Shown here piece after piece: positions 53,278-63,827 of a stretch of 64,000 nucleotides of DNA (positions within the stretch are counted from its first letter, which is position 1; each line of letters opens with the position of its first letter). The translations under genes and the position numbers were made by a program. Source of the DNA: an uncultured Altererythrobacter sp. (GTDB lineage Bacteria; Pseudomonadota; Alphaproteobacteria; Sphingomonadales; Sphingomonadaceae); the NCBI GenBank assembly GCA_913055875.1, contig CAJXJY010000009.1, forward strand, positions 62,001 to 126,000, read 5' to 3'. The notes beneath the pieces are model-generated. The model was not told the DNA's origin and did not search any database. It worked only from the letters and a program-made list of their open reading frames with translations.

Positions 53278-54126
53278 ATGACCGACAAGAGCGAATGGGA
53301 AGGCCGGGTCGGCCGCAGCTGGGCCGAGGAATGGCGCCGCACCGACCGCAGCTTTACCGGGCTGACCGATATGCTGCTTGCACGAGCGAGCGCACAGCCG
53401 TTCCGGCGCGCGCTCGATATCGGTTGCGGCGCGGGCGAGATCGCGCTGGCGCTGGCGCGCGGCCATGCCGGTGCGGAAGTCGTCGGGGTCGACGTCAGCG
53501 CCGAACTGATCGCGGTCGCGAACGAGCGCAGCGGCTATCTCGGCAACGTGTTCTTCCGCCACGGAGACGCGGCGCAATGGCAATTGCATGGCTACGCGCC
53601 CGACCTGCTGGTGTCGCGCCACGGGGTGATGTTCTTCGACGATCCGGTCGCCGCGTTCGGCCACCTCGCGCGCATCGCCGCCCCCGGGGCGAGGCTCGTA
53701 TTCTCCTGCTTCCGCGCCATCGCCGAGAACCCGTGGGCCGAGCGGATCGCCGCATTGCTCCCGGCGGACGTCCTCGTACCGAGCGATCCGCTCACGCCCG
53801 GCCCGTTCTCGCTCGCCGACCGGTCGCAGGTCGAGGGCATCCTGCACGAAGCGGGCTGGCTCGACATCGGGCTCGAACCGGTGGATTTCGCCTTCGTTCT
53901 CGGTTCGGGCGAGGATCCGGTCGAAGACGCGCTTGGCTACACCACCCGGATCGGCCCCGCCGCGCGCGGCGCACGAATGCTCGCCGACGAAGAGCGCGCG
54001 CGCTTCATCGCACGGCTGCGGCGATTTCTTTCCAACAATCTCGACGAATCGATGATCGCCCTGCCTGGCGGTGCATGGATAGTCACGGCCCGAGCGGCAG
54101 ACCGGGCGAGAGCCCCGGCAACTTAA
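53278..54126 (+). CDS. Class I SAM-dependent methyltransferase
   Basis: 282 residues from ATG 53278, after GGAGTGGGTAGCG; the longer frame from 53182 runs through the recA terminator and is rejected. SAM motif ALDIGCGAGEIALALA (about 44-59), then VVGVDVSAELI and the acidic-loop HGDAAQW. The N-terminus EWEGRVGRSWAEEWRRTDRS is typical of a methyltransferase group common in this order with unknown substrates. Sits between recA and alaS. Confidence 0.85.
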   Translation: MTDKSEWEGRVGRSWAEEWRRTDRSFTGLTDMLLARASAQPFRRALDIGCGAGEIALALARGHAGAEVVGVDVSAELIAVANERSGYLGNVFFRHGDAAQWQLHGYAPDLLVSRHGVMFFDDPVAAFGHLARIAAPGARLVFSCFRAIAENPWAERIAALLPADVLVPSDPLTPGPFSLADRSQVEGILHEAGWLDIGLEPVDFAFVLGSGEDPVEDALGYTTRIGPAARGARMLADEERARFIARLRRFLSNNLDESMIALPGGAWIVTARAADRARAPAT

Positions 54127-54166
54127 TCGGCTTGTCGGGTGCGGTATGAGTGCCTAATTCGCCTGC

Positions 54167-56830
54167 ATGATGTCGACCAACGAAATTCGCGCGGGTTTTC
54201 TCGACTATTTTGCCGGCCAGGGCCACGCGGTGGTGCCGAGTGCGCCGCTGGTGCCTTACAACGATCCGACGTTGATGTTCGTCAATGCGGGGATGGTGCC
54301 GTTCAAAAACGCCTTTACCGGCCTTGAGACCCCGCCTGCGCGAACCGCAGTGAGCAGCCAGAAATGCGTCCGTGCGGGCGGCAAGCACAACGATCTGGAC
54401 AATGTCGGCTATACCGCGCGGCATCACACTTTCTTCGAGATGCTCGGCAATTTCAGCTTCGGCGACTATTTCAAGGAGCAGGCGATCCTGCACGCCTGGA
54501 CGTTGCTGACGAAGGAATGGGGCCTCGCGCCAGACCGGCTGACCGCCACCGTCTATCACACCGATGACGAGGCATTCGAGCTGTGGAGGAAGATCAGCGG
54601 CCTGCCCGAAGAACGCATCATCCGCATCGCGACCAAGGACAATTTCTGGGCGATGGGTTCGGACGGGCCGTGCGGGCCGTGCTCGGAAATTTTCTACGAT
54701 CACGGCGAGCATATCGCCGGCGGCCCGCCGGGCAGCCCCGACGAGGACGGCGACCGCTTCGTCGAAATCTGGAACCTCGTCTTCATGCAGTTCGTCCAGA
54801 GCGCCGACGAGATCACCGGCGACTTGCCCGAACCTTCGATCGACACCGGAATGGGGCTCGAACGCGTCGCCGCGGTGCTGCAGGGCGTACACGACAATTA
54901 CGACACCGACACCTTCAAGGAACTGATCGCCGCCAGCGAGAGCCTGACCGGCGTTGCCGCCGAGGGCGAGCAGCAGGCGAGCCATCGCGTCATCGCAGAT
55001 CACCTGCGCTCGACCGGTTTCCTGATGGCCGACGGCGTACTGCCTTCGAACGAGGGCCGCGGCTATGTGCTGCGACGGATCATGCGCCGCGCGATGCGGC
55101 ATGCGCATTTGCTCGGCGCCGACGAACCGCTGATGCACCGGCTCGTGCCCGCTTTGGTCACCGAGATGGGCCAGGCCTATCCCGAACTGCAGCGCGGCCA
55201 GGCTCTGATCGAAGAAGTACTCGAACGCGAGGAAACCCAGTTCCGTCGTACGCTCGACAAGGGCCTCAAACTGCTCGACGAAGCGACCGGGAGCATGGGC
55301 ACGGGTGACCGGCTCGACGGCGAAACCGCGTTTCGGCTCTACGACACTTACGGCTTTCCCTACGACCTGACGGAGGACGCACTGCGTTCACGGGGGATCG
55401 GGGTCGACCGGGCGGGTTTCGACGCGGCGATGCAGGGGCAGAAGGAGGCCGCGCGCGCTGCCTGGAAGGGCTCCGGCCAGGCGACCGACGACGAGGTGTG
55501 GTTCGATATCGTCGAGCGCGAGGGCGGCACCGAATTCACCGGCTACAGCGCCACCGAAGGCGAGGGCACGGTGGTGGCGCTCGTGGCGGATGGTGCGGAA
55601 GTCGAGGAAGCCGGCGAAGGCAGCGAGGTCTTCGTGCTGACCAACCAGACTCCATTCTACGGCGAGAGCGGCGGGCAGCAGGGCGATACCGGTAGCATCT
55701 CCACCCCGGCGGGCCTCGGTATCGGCGTGAGCGATACTTCCAAGCCGCTCGGACGGCTGCATGCGCATCGCGGAACGATCGCCTCGGGTACGGTGCGCGT
55801 AGGAGATACCGTTCACCTGACGGTCGATGCCGAGCGGCGCGATCGTGTGCGCGCCAATCATTCGGCGACCCACCTCGTTCATGCAGCGCTGCGCAACCGG
55901 CTCGGCAGCCATGTGACGCAGAAGGGCTCGCTGGTGGCGGAAGACCGCTTTCGGTTCGATTTCTCGCACCCCAAGCCGCTGTCGGACGAGGATATCGCTG
56001 CGATCGAAGCCGAGGTGAACGCCGAAATCCGCGCCAACGAACAGGTCCAGACGCGGCTGATGAGCCCCGACGATGCGGTCGAAGCTGGCGCGCTGGCGCT
56101 GTTCGGCGAGAAATACGGCGACGAGGTGCGCGTGCTGTCGATGGGCCGTAAACCCGATGGCGGTCGCAACTATTCAGTCGAATTGTGCGGCGGCACGCAT
56201 GTCAAGGCGACCGGCGATATCGGCCTGTTCCGCATCGTTTCGGAAAGCGCCGTCTCCTCGGGTGTGCGCCGGATCGAAGCGTTGACCGGCGAGGCCGCGC
56301 GGCAATGGCTGGTCGGGCGGGAGGAGACGCTGAAAGCCGTCGCGGGCGCGATCAAGGCCGCTCCGGACGAAGTCGAGGCGCGCATCGCCGCGCTGGTCGA
56401 TGAACGCAAGCGACTCGAACGCGAACTGGCCGAAGCGAAAAAACAGCTCGCGCTTGGCGGAGGCGGCGCTGCGTCACCCGGCGCGGGCGACGAGGATATC
56501 GGCGGAGTAACCTTCTCCGGGCAAGTGCTCGAGGGTCTCGATCCAAAGGAGCTTCGCGGCCTGCTCGACGAGGCGAAGAAGCGGCTCGGGTCGGGCATCG
56601 CCGCGGCAGTCGCGGTCAATGACGGTCGTGCGGCGCTGGCGGTCGCGGTGACCGACGACCTGACCGATCGCCACGATGCCGTCGCGCTGGTTCGCGCGGG
56701 TGTCGAAGCGCTCGGCGGCAAGGGCGGCGGCGGGCGCTCCGATATGGCGCAGGGCGGCGGGCCCGACGGTAGTAGGGCCGAGGATGCGCTCGAAGCGGTA
56801 AGGGACGCGCTGGCGAAGGAAGCCGCCTGA
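54167..56830 (+). CDS. alaS: Alanyl-tRNA synthetase
   Basis: 887 residues. The catalytic core starts [19 protein letters not shown], with motif-2/3 regions [16 protein letters not shown] and [15 protein letters not shown]; the editing domain carries [13 protein letters not shown] (zinc/editing His) and CGGTHV; the C-terminal Ala-rich C-Ala region closes the protein. It charges tRNA-Ala and clears mischarged Ser/Gly. The ATG at 54170 could be used instead of 54167. Convergent with the small gene that follows. Confidence 0.98.
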   Translation: MMSTNEIRAGFLDYFAGQGHAVVPSAPLVPYNDPTLMFVNAGMVPFKNAFTGLETPPARTAVSSQKCVRAGGKHNDLDNVGYTARHHTFFEMLGNFSFGDYFKEQAILHAWTLLTKEWGLAPDRLTATVYHTDDEAFELWRKISGLPEERIIRIATKDNFWAMGSDGPCGPCSEIFYDHGEHIAGGPPGSPDEDGDRFVEIWNLVFMQFVQSADEITGDLPEPSIDTGMGLERVAAVLQGVHDNYDTDTFKELIAASESLTGVAAEGEQQASHRVIADHLRSTGFLMADGVLPSNEGRGYVLRRIMRRAMRHAHLLGADEPLMHRLVPALVTEMGQAYPELQRGQALIEEVLEREETQFRRTLDKGLKLLDEATGSMGTGDRLDGETAFRLYDTYGFPYDLTEDALRSRGIGVDRAGFDAAMQGQKEAARAAWKGSGQATDDEVWFDIVEREGGTEFTGYSATEGEGTVVALVADGAEVEEAGEGSEVFVLTNQTPFYGESGGQQGDTGSISTPAGLGIGVSDTSKPLGRLHAHRGTIASGTVRVGDTVHLTVDAERRDRVRANHSATHLVHAALRNRLGSHVTQKGSLVAEDRFRFDFSHPKPLSDEDIAAIEAEVNAEIRANEQVQTRLMSPDDAVEAGALALFGEKYGDEVRVLSMGRKPDGGRNYSVELCGGTHVKATGDIGLFRIVSESAVSSGVRRIEALTGEAARQWLVGREETLKAVAGAIKAAPDEVEARIAALVDERKRLERELAEAKKQLALGGGGAASPGAGDEDIGGVTFSGQVLEGLDPKELRGLLDEAKKRLGSGIAAAVAVNDGRAALAVAVTDDLTDRHDAVALVRAGVEALGGKGGGGRSDMAQGGGPDGSRAEDALEAVRDALAKEAA

Positions 56831-56842
56831 GCGCGTTTCGAA

Positions 56843-57025
56843 TCAGGCGCTCGGCGTTTTCTTGGTTTCGCCTTTGCTGCCGCGCGACAGGTCGTTGCCG
56901 CCGGTATCGCCCGGCTCGTCGTGATGCTTGGTGGCGGGGTTGGTGTCGCGCCGCGGGTCGGCGACGTTCTGCGGCTTGAATTTCTCGTCGTTCGGGGTTG
57001 GCTTGGTCGGATCTTGGTCGGACAT
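56843..57025 (-). CDS. Small hydrophilic protein, unknown function
   Basis: 60 residues, very charged and polar, no hydrophobic segment: MSDQDPTKPTPNDEKFKPQN, then a DPRRDTNPATKHHDEPGD part and a Lys/Ser tail. AGGAG with good spacing (AAAGGAGAGAATC) before ATG 57025 makes it likely real. Its composition suggests an intrinsically disordered protein. It lies between alaS and the Kef-type antiporter gene. Confidence 0.6.
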   Translation of the reverse strand: MSDQDPTKPTPNDEKFKPQNVADPRRDTNPATKHHDEPGDTGGNDLSRGSKGETKKTPSA

Positions 57026-57078
57026 GATTCTCTCCTTTGCCCGACCAACGCGTGATGCAACCGGATCGTGCCGGGAAA

Positions 57079-58839
57079 TCAGTTTTCCGCCGTACTCGTC
57101 CTGAGCTTGGGCTTGTAGTCGAGCGCGCCGTCCTGCTCGAGTTCGGCGCGGTATTCGTCGCGCTTCTCGTGGATCGAGGCAATCACCGGTCCCATCGCCA
57201 CCCCGATATCGACCAGCACCGCTTCTGACAGCTGGAGAGAGCTTTCGAGCGTTTCGGGCACCGCATGGCTGGCGCCTGCGCGATAGAGTTCGGCAGCATG
57301 GCTGGTGTCGCGCGCGCGGGCGACGATCAGCAGCTCCGGGTAGTTCTTGCGCAATTTGCTCACCAGCCTTTGCGCGAGCACCGGTTCGTCCATGGTCAGC
57401 ACCACGGCCGGGGCGGTTTCGATTCCGAGACGGTCGAGCGCATCGCCGCGCGCCGCATCGCCGAAGGTCGCATTGAATCCCTGCCGCTTGGCATAGGCGA
57501 TCAGGTCGGCATCCGAATCGACCGCGACATAGGGGCGGTCGTGCGCGTCGAGCATCTGCGCCACCAGCCGCCCGACCCGGCCGATACCGATGATCACAAC
57601 ACGCGGTGCGTCGCTGTCGTCCTCGGGCAGCTCCGGAATTGGCTCGACCCGCCGGGCGATGATTCGCCCGAGCCGCGCCAGAAGCGGAGTCACGGTGAGG
57701 CCGATCGCGGTGACGATCTGCCAGAACTGCGCGGTGCCGGGCTGGATCAGCAGCGCCGCGCTCGCCGCTGCGAGCACGATCAGCGTGGTTTCGGACGGGC
57801 TCGCCATCAATATGCCGGTTTCGGCGGCGGTGCTGCGCCGCGCGCCCATCAGCCGCAGAAGGATGCCGGTGACCACCGCCTTGAACACCAGTACGCCGAT
57901 CACCGCGAGCCCGATCATCCACAGATTGTCCCACACCGTCAGCAGGTCGATGCTCATGCCCACGGTGATCAGGAACACGCCCAGTGCCAGCCCCTTGAAG
58001 GGTTCCATGATCGATTCGATCTCGCCGTGATATTCGGTCTCGGCGATCAGCAGGCCGGCGATCAGCGCACCGACGATCGGCGACAGGCCGACCGCAGCGG
58101 TGGCGAGGCTGGCGCCGATGACCACCAGCAAGGTGGCGGCGAGGAACAGTTCGGGGCTCTTGGTCCGCGCCGCCTGCGCGAACAGGCGAGGGAGGGCGAT
58201 GCGCCCGAGCACGAGCAGCGCGACGATCAGCAGCCCCCCCTGCCACAGCGTGTCGAGCAGGCCTTCCCACCCGGCTTCCTGCGCATAGGGCGCCATCGCG
58301 CCGAGCAGGAACACGATCGGGACGATCATGATGTCCTCGAACAGCAGCATCGACAGCGCGGCGCGCCCGACCGGCGAGGTCGTGCCCGCGATGGGCAGGA
58401 CGATCGCGGTCGAGGAGAACGCAAGCGCGAGGCCGAGCGCCATCGCCCCGGTCCAATATTGCCCCATCATCGACAGGAACATCGCCAGCACGAACCCGAT
58501 GATGAGCAATTCGAGCGCGCCGAGACCGAACACCAGCTTGCGCAACTGCCACAGACGCTTGAACGACAGTTCGAGACCGATCGTGAACAGCAGCAGGATG
58601 ATGCCGAACTCGGCGAAGGGTTCGAGCCCTTCGGGGTCGGAAATGGTTATGTGCCCCAGCCAGGGGTATTCGTAGACCAGCTTGCCGAGGCCGTAGGGGC
58701 CGACCAGGATACCGATCAGGATGAAACCGATCACCGGCGTGATGCGGAAGCGCGCGAAGACGGGGATGACGATCCCGGCCGCGCCGAGGATCACCAGCGC
58801 GTCGGACATCATCGGTGATACTGAAATTTCGCCCGCCAT
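57079..58839 (-). CDS. Kef-type cation:proton antiporter with RCK (TrkA-N) domain
   Basis: 586 residues. N-terminal half: about 12 membrane segments of the CPA2 family (GPYGLG, ELSFKRLWQLRKLVFGLGAL, LALAFSSTAIVLP, and SPIVGALIAGLLIAETEY with the conserved acid). C-terminal half (about 415-560): a Rossmann nucleotide-binding RCK domain with VVIIGIGRVGRLVAQML and an acid at the end of beta 2. Exchanges K+ (or Na+) for H+, gated by NAD(H) or glutathione adducts in KefB/C relatives; no KefF/G-type partner gene is near. Confidence 0.9.
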   Translation of the reverse strand: MAGEISVSPMMSDALVILGAAGIVIPVFARFRITPVIGFILIGILVGPYGLGKLVYEYPWLGHITISDPEGLEPFAEFGIILLLFTIGLELSFKRLWQLRKLVFGLGALELLIIGFVLAMFLSMMGQYWTGAMALGLALAFSSTAIVLPIAGTTSPVGRAALSMLLFEDIMIVPIVFLLGAMAPYAQEAGWEGLLDTLWQGGLLIVALLVLGRIALPRLFAQAARTKSPELFLAATLLVVIGASLATAAVGLSPIVGALIAGLLIAETEYHGEIESIMEPFKGLALGVFLITVGMSIDLLTVWDNLWMIGLAVIGVLVFKAVVTGILLRLMGARRSTAAETGILMASPSETTLIVLAAASAALLIQPGTAQFWQIVTAIGLTVTPLLARLGRIIARRVEPIPELPEDDSDAPRVVIIGIGRVGRLVAQMLDAHDRPYVAVDSDADLIAYAKRQGFNATFGDAARGDALDRLGIETAPAVVLTMDEPVLAQRLVSKLRKNYPELLIVARARDTSHAAELYRAGASHAVPETLESSLQLSEAVLVDIGVAMGPVIASIHEKRDEYRAELEQDGALDYKPKLRTSTAEN

Positions 58840-58890
58840 GCAGGCACTATAGCGCGATGCCGGGGCGCGTCACGGGGGTACGCGCGCGAA

Positions 58891-60540
58891 TTATCCCCCG
58901 CCGGGCGTGTGCGGACCCTTGGGCGCGGTGTCCTGGCTCGCGGCCTCCGCCGCAGCCTCGCCGATGCGCCCGGAGACCTGCCCGACACGCTTGTCCCATT
59001 CGATCCGGTAGAGGTCGAAGCGGCGGTCGGCGAGATTCTGCACCGTCCCTTCGGCGCGCGCCCAGCTGAGATCGGCGAGATTGACGTCGCTGATCGTCAG
59101 CGTCTCGACGTTCTCGCTCGCCTCGGCGGCGATGCCGTCGCGCGCGAAGGGGAAGTCGCACGGCGTCAGGATGCAGCTCTGCGCGTATTGGATATCCATG
59201 TTGTGGACGTTGGGCAAATTGCCGACATTGCCGCTGAGCACGACGTAGCACTGGTTCTCGATCGCCCGCGCGGCGGCGCAATAACGCACCCGCATGTAGC
59301 CCTGGCGGCTGTCGGTGCAGAACGGCACGAAGATGATCCGCGCGCCTTCGTCGACCAGCCGGCGCGCGAGCTCGGGAAACTCGCTGTCGTAGCAGATCAG
59401 CACGCCGATCGGGCCGCAATCGGTCGGGATCGCGTCGATCGAATCGCCGCCGCGGATATTCCACCAATAGGCCTCGTTGGGGGTGGGGTGGATCTTCTCC
59501 TGCGCGTGGACCGATCCGTCGCGCAGGCAGACATAGGCGACGTTGTGGATGTCGCCGTCCTCCATCCGGGTCGGGTGCGATCCGCCGATGATGTTGATGT
59601 TGTAGTTGAGCGCCATCTCGCTCAGCGCCTTGCGGATCCTCGGCGTGTAGCGGCTCAGCGCCTCGATCGCTTCGAGCGGGTTGAGTTCTTCCTCCTCAGC
59701 GCTCAGCAGCATCAGCGTGAACAGCTCGGGAAAGACGATGAAGTCCGCCTCGTAATCCGCTGCAACGTCGACGAAATATTCGACGTGTTTCATGAATTCG
59801 TCGAACCCGCTGACCGCGCGCGCCTGCAGCTGGCAGGTCGCGATCCGCACCCCTTCGACGTCGCGCGGGACGCGGTGCTTCTTCGGCGCGTCGCTGTCGA
59901 TATAGGGGTTGCGCCAGACCATTCGCACCGCGTGGGTCATCGACGGCTTGTCTTCGGGCAGGTAGTTTTCGAGGATGCCCTGCGGTTCGAATCCGTTGGC
60001 AAGCTGGAAGCGCAGCACGGGATCGTGGATCTTCGCGTCGACCACTTTGGCGAGATAGTCTTCGGGCCCCTCGGCGCGGTTGCGCTTGCGGCGCATCGCC
60101 TTGGCGAGGCCGGGCATGCGTCCGCCGAACACGATCCCGGTCAGGTCGAGCCGCTCGGCGAGCGCGCGGCGCTCCTCGTACAGCCGCCGGCCGATTCTCG
60201 TCCCGCGCGTCTTGGGATCGACGCACAGCTCGTAGCCGTAGAGCCACTCGCCCTTGGCGTTGTGGCGGCTGCCGAAGCCGTTGCCGGTGATCTCGTCCCA
60301 GTTCGCATTGGAAAAGGCGAGCTTTTCCGACAGCCGCATCGAGGCGCAATAGCCGACCACCTTGCCGTCCAGCTTGGCGACGAAGCAGCCGGACGGGTAG
60401 TTGTTGATCTGCCCGCGAATCTCGCCGTGCGTGTAGGCGGGCAGGTCGTCGTATGCGCGGCGCACGAGGTCCGCGATGCCGCGGACGTCCTTGAGCGTCG
60501 CCTGACGAACTTCGAGCCTGGCCTTCGAGTTGGTCGTCAT
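58891..60540 (-). CDS. Bifunctional GNAT acetyltransferase/carbon-nitrogen hydrolase
   Basis: 549 residues, a known two-domain family. Residues about 1-200 form a GNAT fold (VRQATLKDVRGIADLVRRAY, then GYELCVDPKTRGTRIGRRLY with the Arg/Gly pyrophosphate loop). Residues about 225-520 are a nitrilase-superfamily domain with the Glu-Lys-Cys triad: FIVFPELFTL (Glu), QEKIHPTPNE (Lys), VLICYDSEFPE (Cys). Substrate unknown; an amide or N-carbamoyl compound is expected for the second domain. The ATG at 60540 lies 20 bases from the icd stop. Confidence 0.9.
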   Translation of the reverse strand: MTTNSKARLEVRQATLKDVRGIADLVRRAYDDLPAYTHGEIRGQINNYPSGCFVAKLDGKVVGYCASMRLSEKLAFSNANWDEITGNGFGSRHNAKGEWLYGYELCVDPKTRGTRIGRRLYEERRALAERLDLTGIVFGGRMPGLAKAMRRKRNRAEGPEDYLAKVVDAKIHDPVLRFQLANGFEPQGILENYLPEDKPSMTHAVRMVWRNPYIDSDAPKKHRVPRDVEGVRIATCQLQARAVSGFDEFMKHVEYFVDVAADYEADFIVFPELFTLMLLSAEEEELNPLEAIEALSRYTPRIRKALSEMALNYNINIIGGSHPTRMEDGDIHNVAYVCLRDGSVHAQEKIHPTPNEAYWWNIRGGDSIDAIPTDCGPIGVLICYDSEFPELARRLVDEGARIIFVPFCTDSRQGYMRVRYCAAARAIENQCYVVLSGNVGNLPNVHNMDIQYAQSCILTPCDFPFARDGIAAEASENVETLTISDVNLADLSWARAEGTVQNLADRRFDLYRIEWDKRVGQVSGRIGEAAAEAASQDTAPKGPHTPGGG

Positions 60541-60559
60541 CGCGAACCGGTCGCCGGGC

Positions 60560-61780
60560 TTATGCCCAGTTGGCCATTTCCTTCTCGAGATTGCTCACGA
60601 TCGCCTCGAAAAACTGCTCGGTGGTGAGCCAGTTCTGCTCGGGGCCGATCAGCAGCGCGAGATCCTTGGTCATCTGGCCGCTCTCGACCGTGTTGATACA
60701 GACCCTCTCGAGCGTTTCGGCGAAGCGCACCACGTCGGGCGTGCCGTCGAACTTGCCGCGATACATCAGCCCGCGGGTCCAGGCGAAGATGCTGGCGATC
60801 GGATTGGTGCTGGTCGCCTTGCCCTGCTGGTGCTGACGATAGTGGCGGGTGACGGTGCCGTGTGCCGCCTCGGCTTCCACGGTCTTGCCGTCGGGCGTCA
60901 TCAGCACCGAGGTCATCAGCCCGAGCGAGCCGAAGCCCTGCGCGACGGTGTCCGACTGCACGTCGCCGTCGTAATTCTTGCATGCCCACACGAACTTGCC
61001 GTTCCACTTGAGCGCGGCGGCGACCATGTCGTCGATCAGGCGGTGTTCGTAGGTGATTCCCGCTTCGGCGAACTTGTCGGCGAATTCGGCGTCGAACACT
61101 TCCTGGAACAGATCCTTGAAGCGGCCATCGTACTTCTTGAGGATGGTGTTCTTGGTCGACAGGTAGACCGGCCAGCCGCGGTCGAGGCCGTAATTCATGC
61201 TCGCGCGCGCGAAGTCGCGGATCGAATCGTCGAGATTGTACATCGCCATCGCGACGCCGCTCGACTGGAATTCAAACACGTCGAGGTCGATCTTTTCGCC
61301 GTCTTCGCCCTCGAACACGAGCCGCAGCTTGCCCGCGCCGGGGATCAGCGTGTCCTTGGCGCGGTACTGGTCGCCGAAGGCGTGGCGGCCGACCACGATC
61401 GGATCGGTCCAGCCCGGCACCAGCCGCGGCACGTTGTCGATCACGATCGGCTCGCGGAAGACCACGCCGCCGAGGATGTTGCGGATCGTGCCGTTGGGAC
61501 TGACCCACATCTTCTTGAGGTCGAATTCCTCGACCCGCGCCTCGTCCGGAGTGATGGTGGCGCATTTCACGCCCACGCCGTGTTCCTTGATCGCGTTGGC
61601 GGCGTCGACGGTGATCCGGTCGTCGGTCTCGTCGCGCTTCTCGATCGAAAGGTCGTAATATTTCAGGTCGACATCGAGATAGGGGAGGATCAGCCGCTCG
61701 CGGATCCATTGCCAGATGATCTTCGTCATCTCGTCGCCGTCGAGTTCGACGACCGGGTTCTTGACCTGAATTTTCTGCAT
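60560..61780 (-). CDS. icd: NADP-dependent isocitrate dehydrogenase
   Basis: 406 residues, the homodimeric eukaryote-like class common in alphaproteobacteria (starts [20 protein letters not shown]). Oxidative decarboxylation of isocitrate to 2-oxoglutarate in the TCA cycle. Conserved substrate and metal regions: [37 protein letters not shown], and the nucleotide end [14 protein letters not shown]. Probably in one transcript with the GNAT/nitrilase gene downstream. Confidence 0.97.
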   Translation of the reverse strand: MQKIQVKNPVVELDGDEMTKIIWQWIRERLILPYLDVDLKYYDLSIEKRDETDDRITVDAANAIKEHGVGVKCATITPDEARVEEFDLKKMWVSPNGTIRNILGGVVFREPIVIDNVPRLVPGWTDPIVVGRHAFGDQYRAKDTLIPGAGKLRLVFEGEDGEKIDLDVFEFQSSGVAMAMYNLDDSIRDFARASMNYGLDRGWPVYLSTKNTILKKYDGRFKDLFQEVFDAEFADKFAEAGITYEHRLIDDMVAAALKWNGKFVWACKNYDGDVQSDTVAQGFGSLGLMTSVLMTPDGKTVEAEAAHGTVTRHYRQHQQGKATSTNPIASIFAWTRGLMYRGKFDGTPDVVRFAETLERVCINTVESGQMTKDLALLIGPEQNWLTTEQFFEAIVSNLEKEMANWA

Positions 61781-61863
61781 GAGTGCCCTGTATGTCTGGA
61801 ATTGTGCCGGGAAAGCGTTGCGCGCGCTTTAGCAGAGGCGGGGAAGGGCGCAACCTCGCCTCA

Positions 61864-61948
61864 CTCGTCATTCCGGCGAAAGCCGGAATCTGTCCCGGTT
61901 ACGTGCGACCAGGTGGCCTGAGATCCCGGATCAAGTTCGGGATGACGG
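61864..61948. repeat. Palindromic repeat, family 3
   Basis: TCGTCATTCCGGCGAAAGCC plus GGAATC at the left and GATCCCGGATCAAGTTCGGG plus ATGACG at the right form an imperfect palindrome. The CGTCAT(T/C)CC start is shared with the element inside rlmN. Intergenic here. Confidence 0.75.
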
Positions 61949-61957
61949 CCGATGCAG

Positions 61958-61985
61958 AAAAGGCGCCGCTGTCGCGACGCCTTTT
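61958..61985 (-). terminator. Terminator after tRNA-Val
   Basis: Minus strand: AAAAGGCG (61985-61978) pairs with CGCCTTTT (61965-61958), ending in TTTT, 17 bases past the tRNA. Confidence 0.7.
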
Positions 61986-62001
61986 GCGCTCTTGATTTCG
62001 A

Positions 62002-62076
62002 TGGTGGGCGTAGGAAGAGTTGAACTTCCGACCCCTGCGATGTCAACACAGTGCTCTACCACTGAGCTATACGCCC
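62002..62076 (-). tRNA. tRNA-Val (anticodon GAC)
   Basis: Complete cloverleaf on the minus strand: 7-bp acceptor stem GGGCGTA/TACGCCC, D arm GCTC-AGTGGTA-GAGC, anticodon arm CTGTG-TTGACAT-CGCAG with anticodon GAC, variable loop GGGTC, T arm GGAAG-TTCAACT-CTTCC, discriminator A and an encoded CCA (62002-62004). All stems pair with only one G-T. Confidence 0.97.
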
Positions 62077-62167
62077 GAGCCATCGGATGCACCGCGGCGG
62101 CCAGTCCGCCTGCGGCAGGCGCGCCATGTAGCGGCGAGCTATCGGGCGCGCAAGGGGTGAATGCGCC

Positions 62168-62557
62168 TTACAGCGATGCTGCTGCCTGATCCTCGAACAC
62201 GCGCTCGACCTCGAGCACCAGGTCGCGCAGGTGAAACGGCTTCGACAGCACCTTCGCCTGCGGCTGTTCGCGATTCGCCTTGAGCGTGACCGCGGCGAAT
62301 CCGGTGATGAACATCACCTTGGTCTGCGGGCTGACCTCGTTGCAGCGCTGCGCCAGTTCGATGCCGTCCATTTCGGGCATGACGATATCCGACAGCAGCA
62401 GGTCGAAATGCTCGGCCTGCAGCAGCGGCAGCGCATCGGTGCCGCGATCGACGGCGTCGACGCGGTAGCCGGCGTTTTCGAGCGCGCGGGAGATATATCC
62501 CCGCATGGCCTCGTCGTCTTCGGCGAGCAGGATTCGCAATGCGTTGCTGTCGGTCAT
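62168..62557 (-). CDS. cpdR: Single-domain response regulator CpdR
   Basis: 129 residues, one receiver domain with no output domain. RILLAEDDEAMRGYISRALE, the phospho-acceptor Asp in DLLLSDIVMPEMDGIELAQR, VMFITGFAAVTL and VLSKPFHLRDLVLEVERV match CpdR of Caulobacter and relatives. Unphosphorylated CpdR delivers substrates to ClpXP; phosphate comes from CckA through ChpT, and cckA is also in this window. The tail is Ala-rich (EDQAAASL). Confidence 0.95.
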   Translation of the reverse strand: MTDSNALRILLAEDDEAMRGYISRALENAGYRVDAVDRGTDALPLLQAEHFDLLLSDIVMPEMDGIELAQRCNEVSPQTKVMFITGFAAVTLKANREQPQAKVLSKPFHLRDLVLEVERVFEDQAAASL

Positions 62558-62684
62558 GCGTGCTCCCCTAGCGCCAACCGCTTAAAAAATCTTTCTTCGC
62601 GCGGGCCGTGGCCAGCTTTGAGACACAGTTTCTTCGCTATGCTAACTTTGACACGAGCGTGCAATCGCGCCAGCAAAGGGTGCC

Positions 62685-63632
62685 ATGGCGGATCGGAAAA
62701 CATCGGGGGGCGAAGGGGGCACGCTGGCAGGGGGGCGAATTCCGTCCACCGACCGACCCGCTTTTCGTCTCGAATTGTCCCCCGCCATGCCCGTTCCCGT
62801 GCTGATCGCGGCCCCGCATGGCGGGCGGGCCTATCCCGAATGGCTGCTCGACCGGATGCGCGATGCGGAAGCTGCTGCGCTGCGGCTGGAAGACCGGCAT
62901 ATCGATACCGTCGCCGAGGCGCTCGCCGGGGAAACCGGCGCCGCGCTGCTGGTCGCCGAGGCACCGCGTGCGCTGCTCGACCTAAACCGTGCGAACGACG
63001 ACATGGACTGGGGGATGGTCGAAGGCGGCGCGCCGCAGCGGCAGGCCAAGTCGCTCGCCAACCGGCGCTCGCGCAGCGGGCTCGGACTGGTGCCACGCCG
63101 CCTGTCCGGGAGCGGGGAGATCTGGAACAGGCGCATGACGCGACCCGAACTCGACGAACGAATCGCGAGCGTGCACCAGCCCTATCACCGCGCGCTGGGC
63201 AAGGCGCTGGACGAATTGCGCGACAAGTGGGGTGCCGCGCTGTTGATCGACCTGCATTCGATGCCTCCGCTCAAGCGCCGCTTCCCGAACGAAAAACCGC
63301 CCGAATTCGTCGTCGGCGACCGCTTCGGGGCTAGTTGCGACCACCTGCTGGCGGCGCGCGCGCTGGATTTTCTCGGACGTCGCGGGCGCGGCGTTGCGCA
63401 CAACCGACCCTATGCCGGCGGCTACGTGCTCGACCGGCACGCCCAGCCGGCGCGTGGTATTCACGCGATCCAGCTCGAAATCTGCCGCTCGACCTATCTC
63501 GACGCGCGCTTGTCCGAGCCTTCGGCACGGCTGCCTGCGGTGGTTCGGCTGCTCGCCGGATTGGTGCGCGACCTCGCCGCCTGCACTGCCGGGCTGGCAC
63601 GCGACCGCGGATTGCCGCTCGCCGCCGAGTAA
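62685..63632 (+). CDS. N-formylglutamate amidohydrolase-family protein
   Basis: 315 residues, first good ATG after AAGGGTGCC. Family blocks: AAPHGGRAYPEWL (metal-binding His region), DLHSMPP (conserved His), SLANRRSRSGLGL and HNRPYAGGYVLDRHAQP. The family hydrolyses N-formyl-glutamate or related N-acyl amino acids; no hut genes are nearby, so the real substrate may differ. The first 35 residues look non-conserved, and a later start (ATG at 62787, MPVPVLIAAPHGG) is possible. Confidence 0.85.
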   Translation: MADRKTSGGEGGTLAGGRIPSTDRPAFRLELSPAMPVPVLIAAPHGGRAYPEWLLDRMRDAEAAALRLEDRHIDTVAEALAGETGAALLVAEAPRALLDLNRANDDMDWGMVEGGAPQRQAKSLANRRSRSGLGLVPRRLSGSGEIWNRRMTRPELDERIASVHQPYHRALGKALDELRDKWGAALLIDLHSMPPLKRRFPNEKPPEFVVGDRFGASCDHLLAARALDFLGRRGRGVAHNRPYAGGYVLDRHAQPARGIHAIQLEICRSTYLDARLSEPSARLPAVVRLLAGLVRDLAACTAGLARDRGLPLAAE

Positions 63633-63649
63633 GCGAAAGATTGCGCATG

Positions 63650-63682
63650 AAAAAACCGCCTCGTGCGCGATGCACGAGGCGG
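63650..63682 (-). terminator. Terminator for the leftward SapC-like transcript
   Basis: Minus strand CCGCCTCGTGC-ATCGC-GCACGAGGCGG followed by TTTTTT: an 11-bp stem with a run of six T. Nearby 63697-63716 is another hairpin (GGCGCAC-TTTC-GTGCGCC) in the long 3' untranslated part. Confidence 0.9.
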
Positions 63683-63827
63683 CCAAGGTTCAGGGAGGTG
63701 GCGCACTTTCGTGCGCCGGTCCGGACAGGCCATGAGGGGGGAGCGCTGCCCGGACTATCCCAAAGATAAGCAGTGCCGGGGTCAATTCAAGCACGGCACA
63801 CCGATAGTGCCGCCCGGACCGTCGACA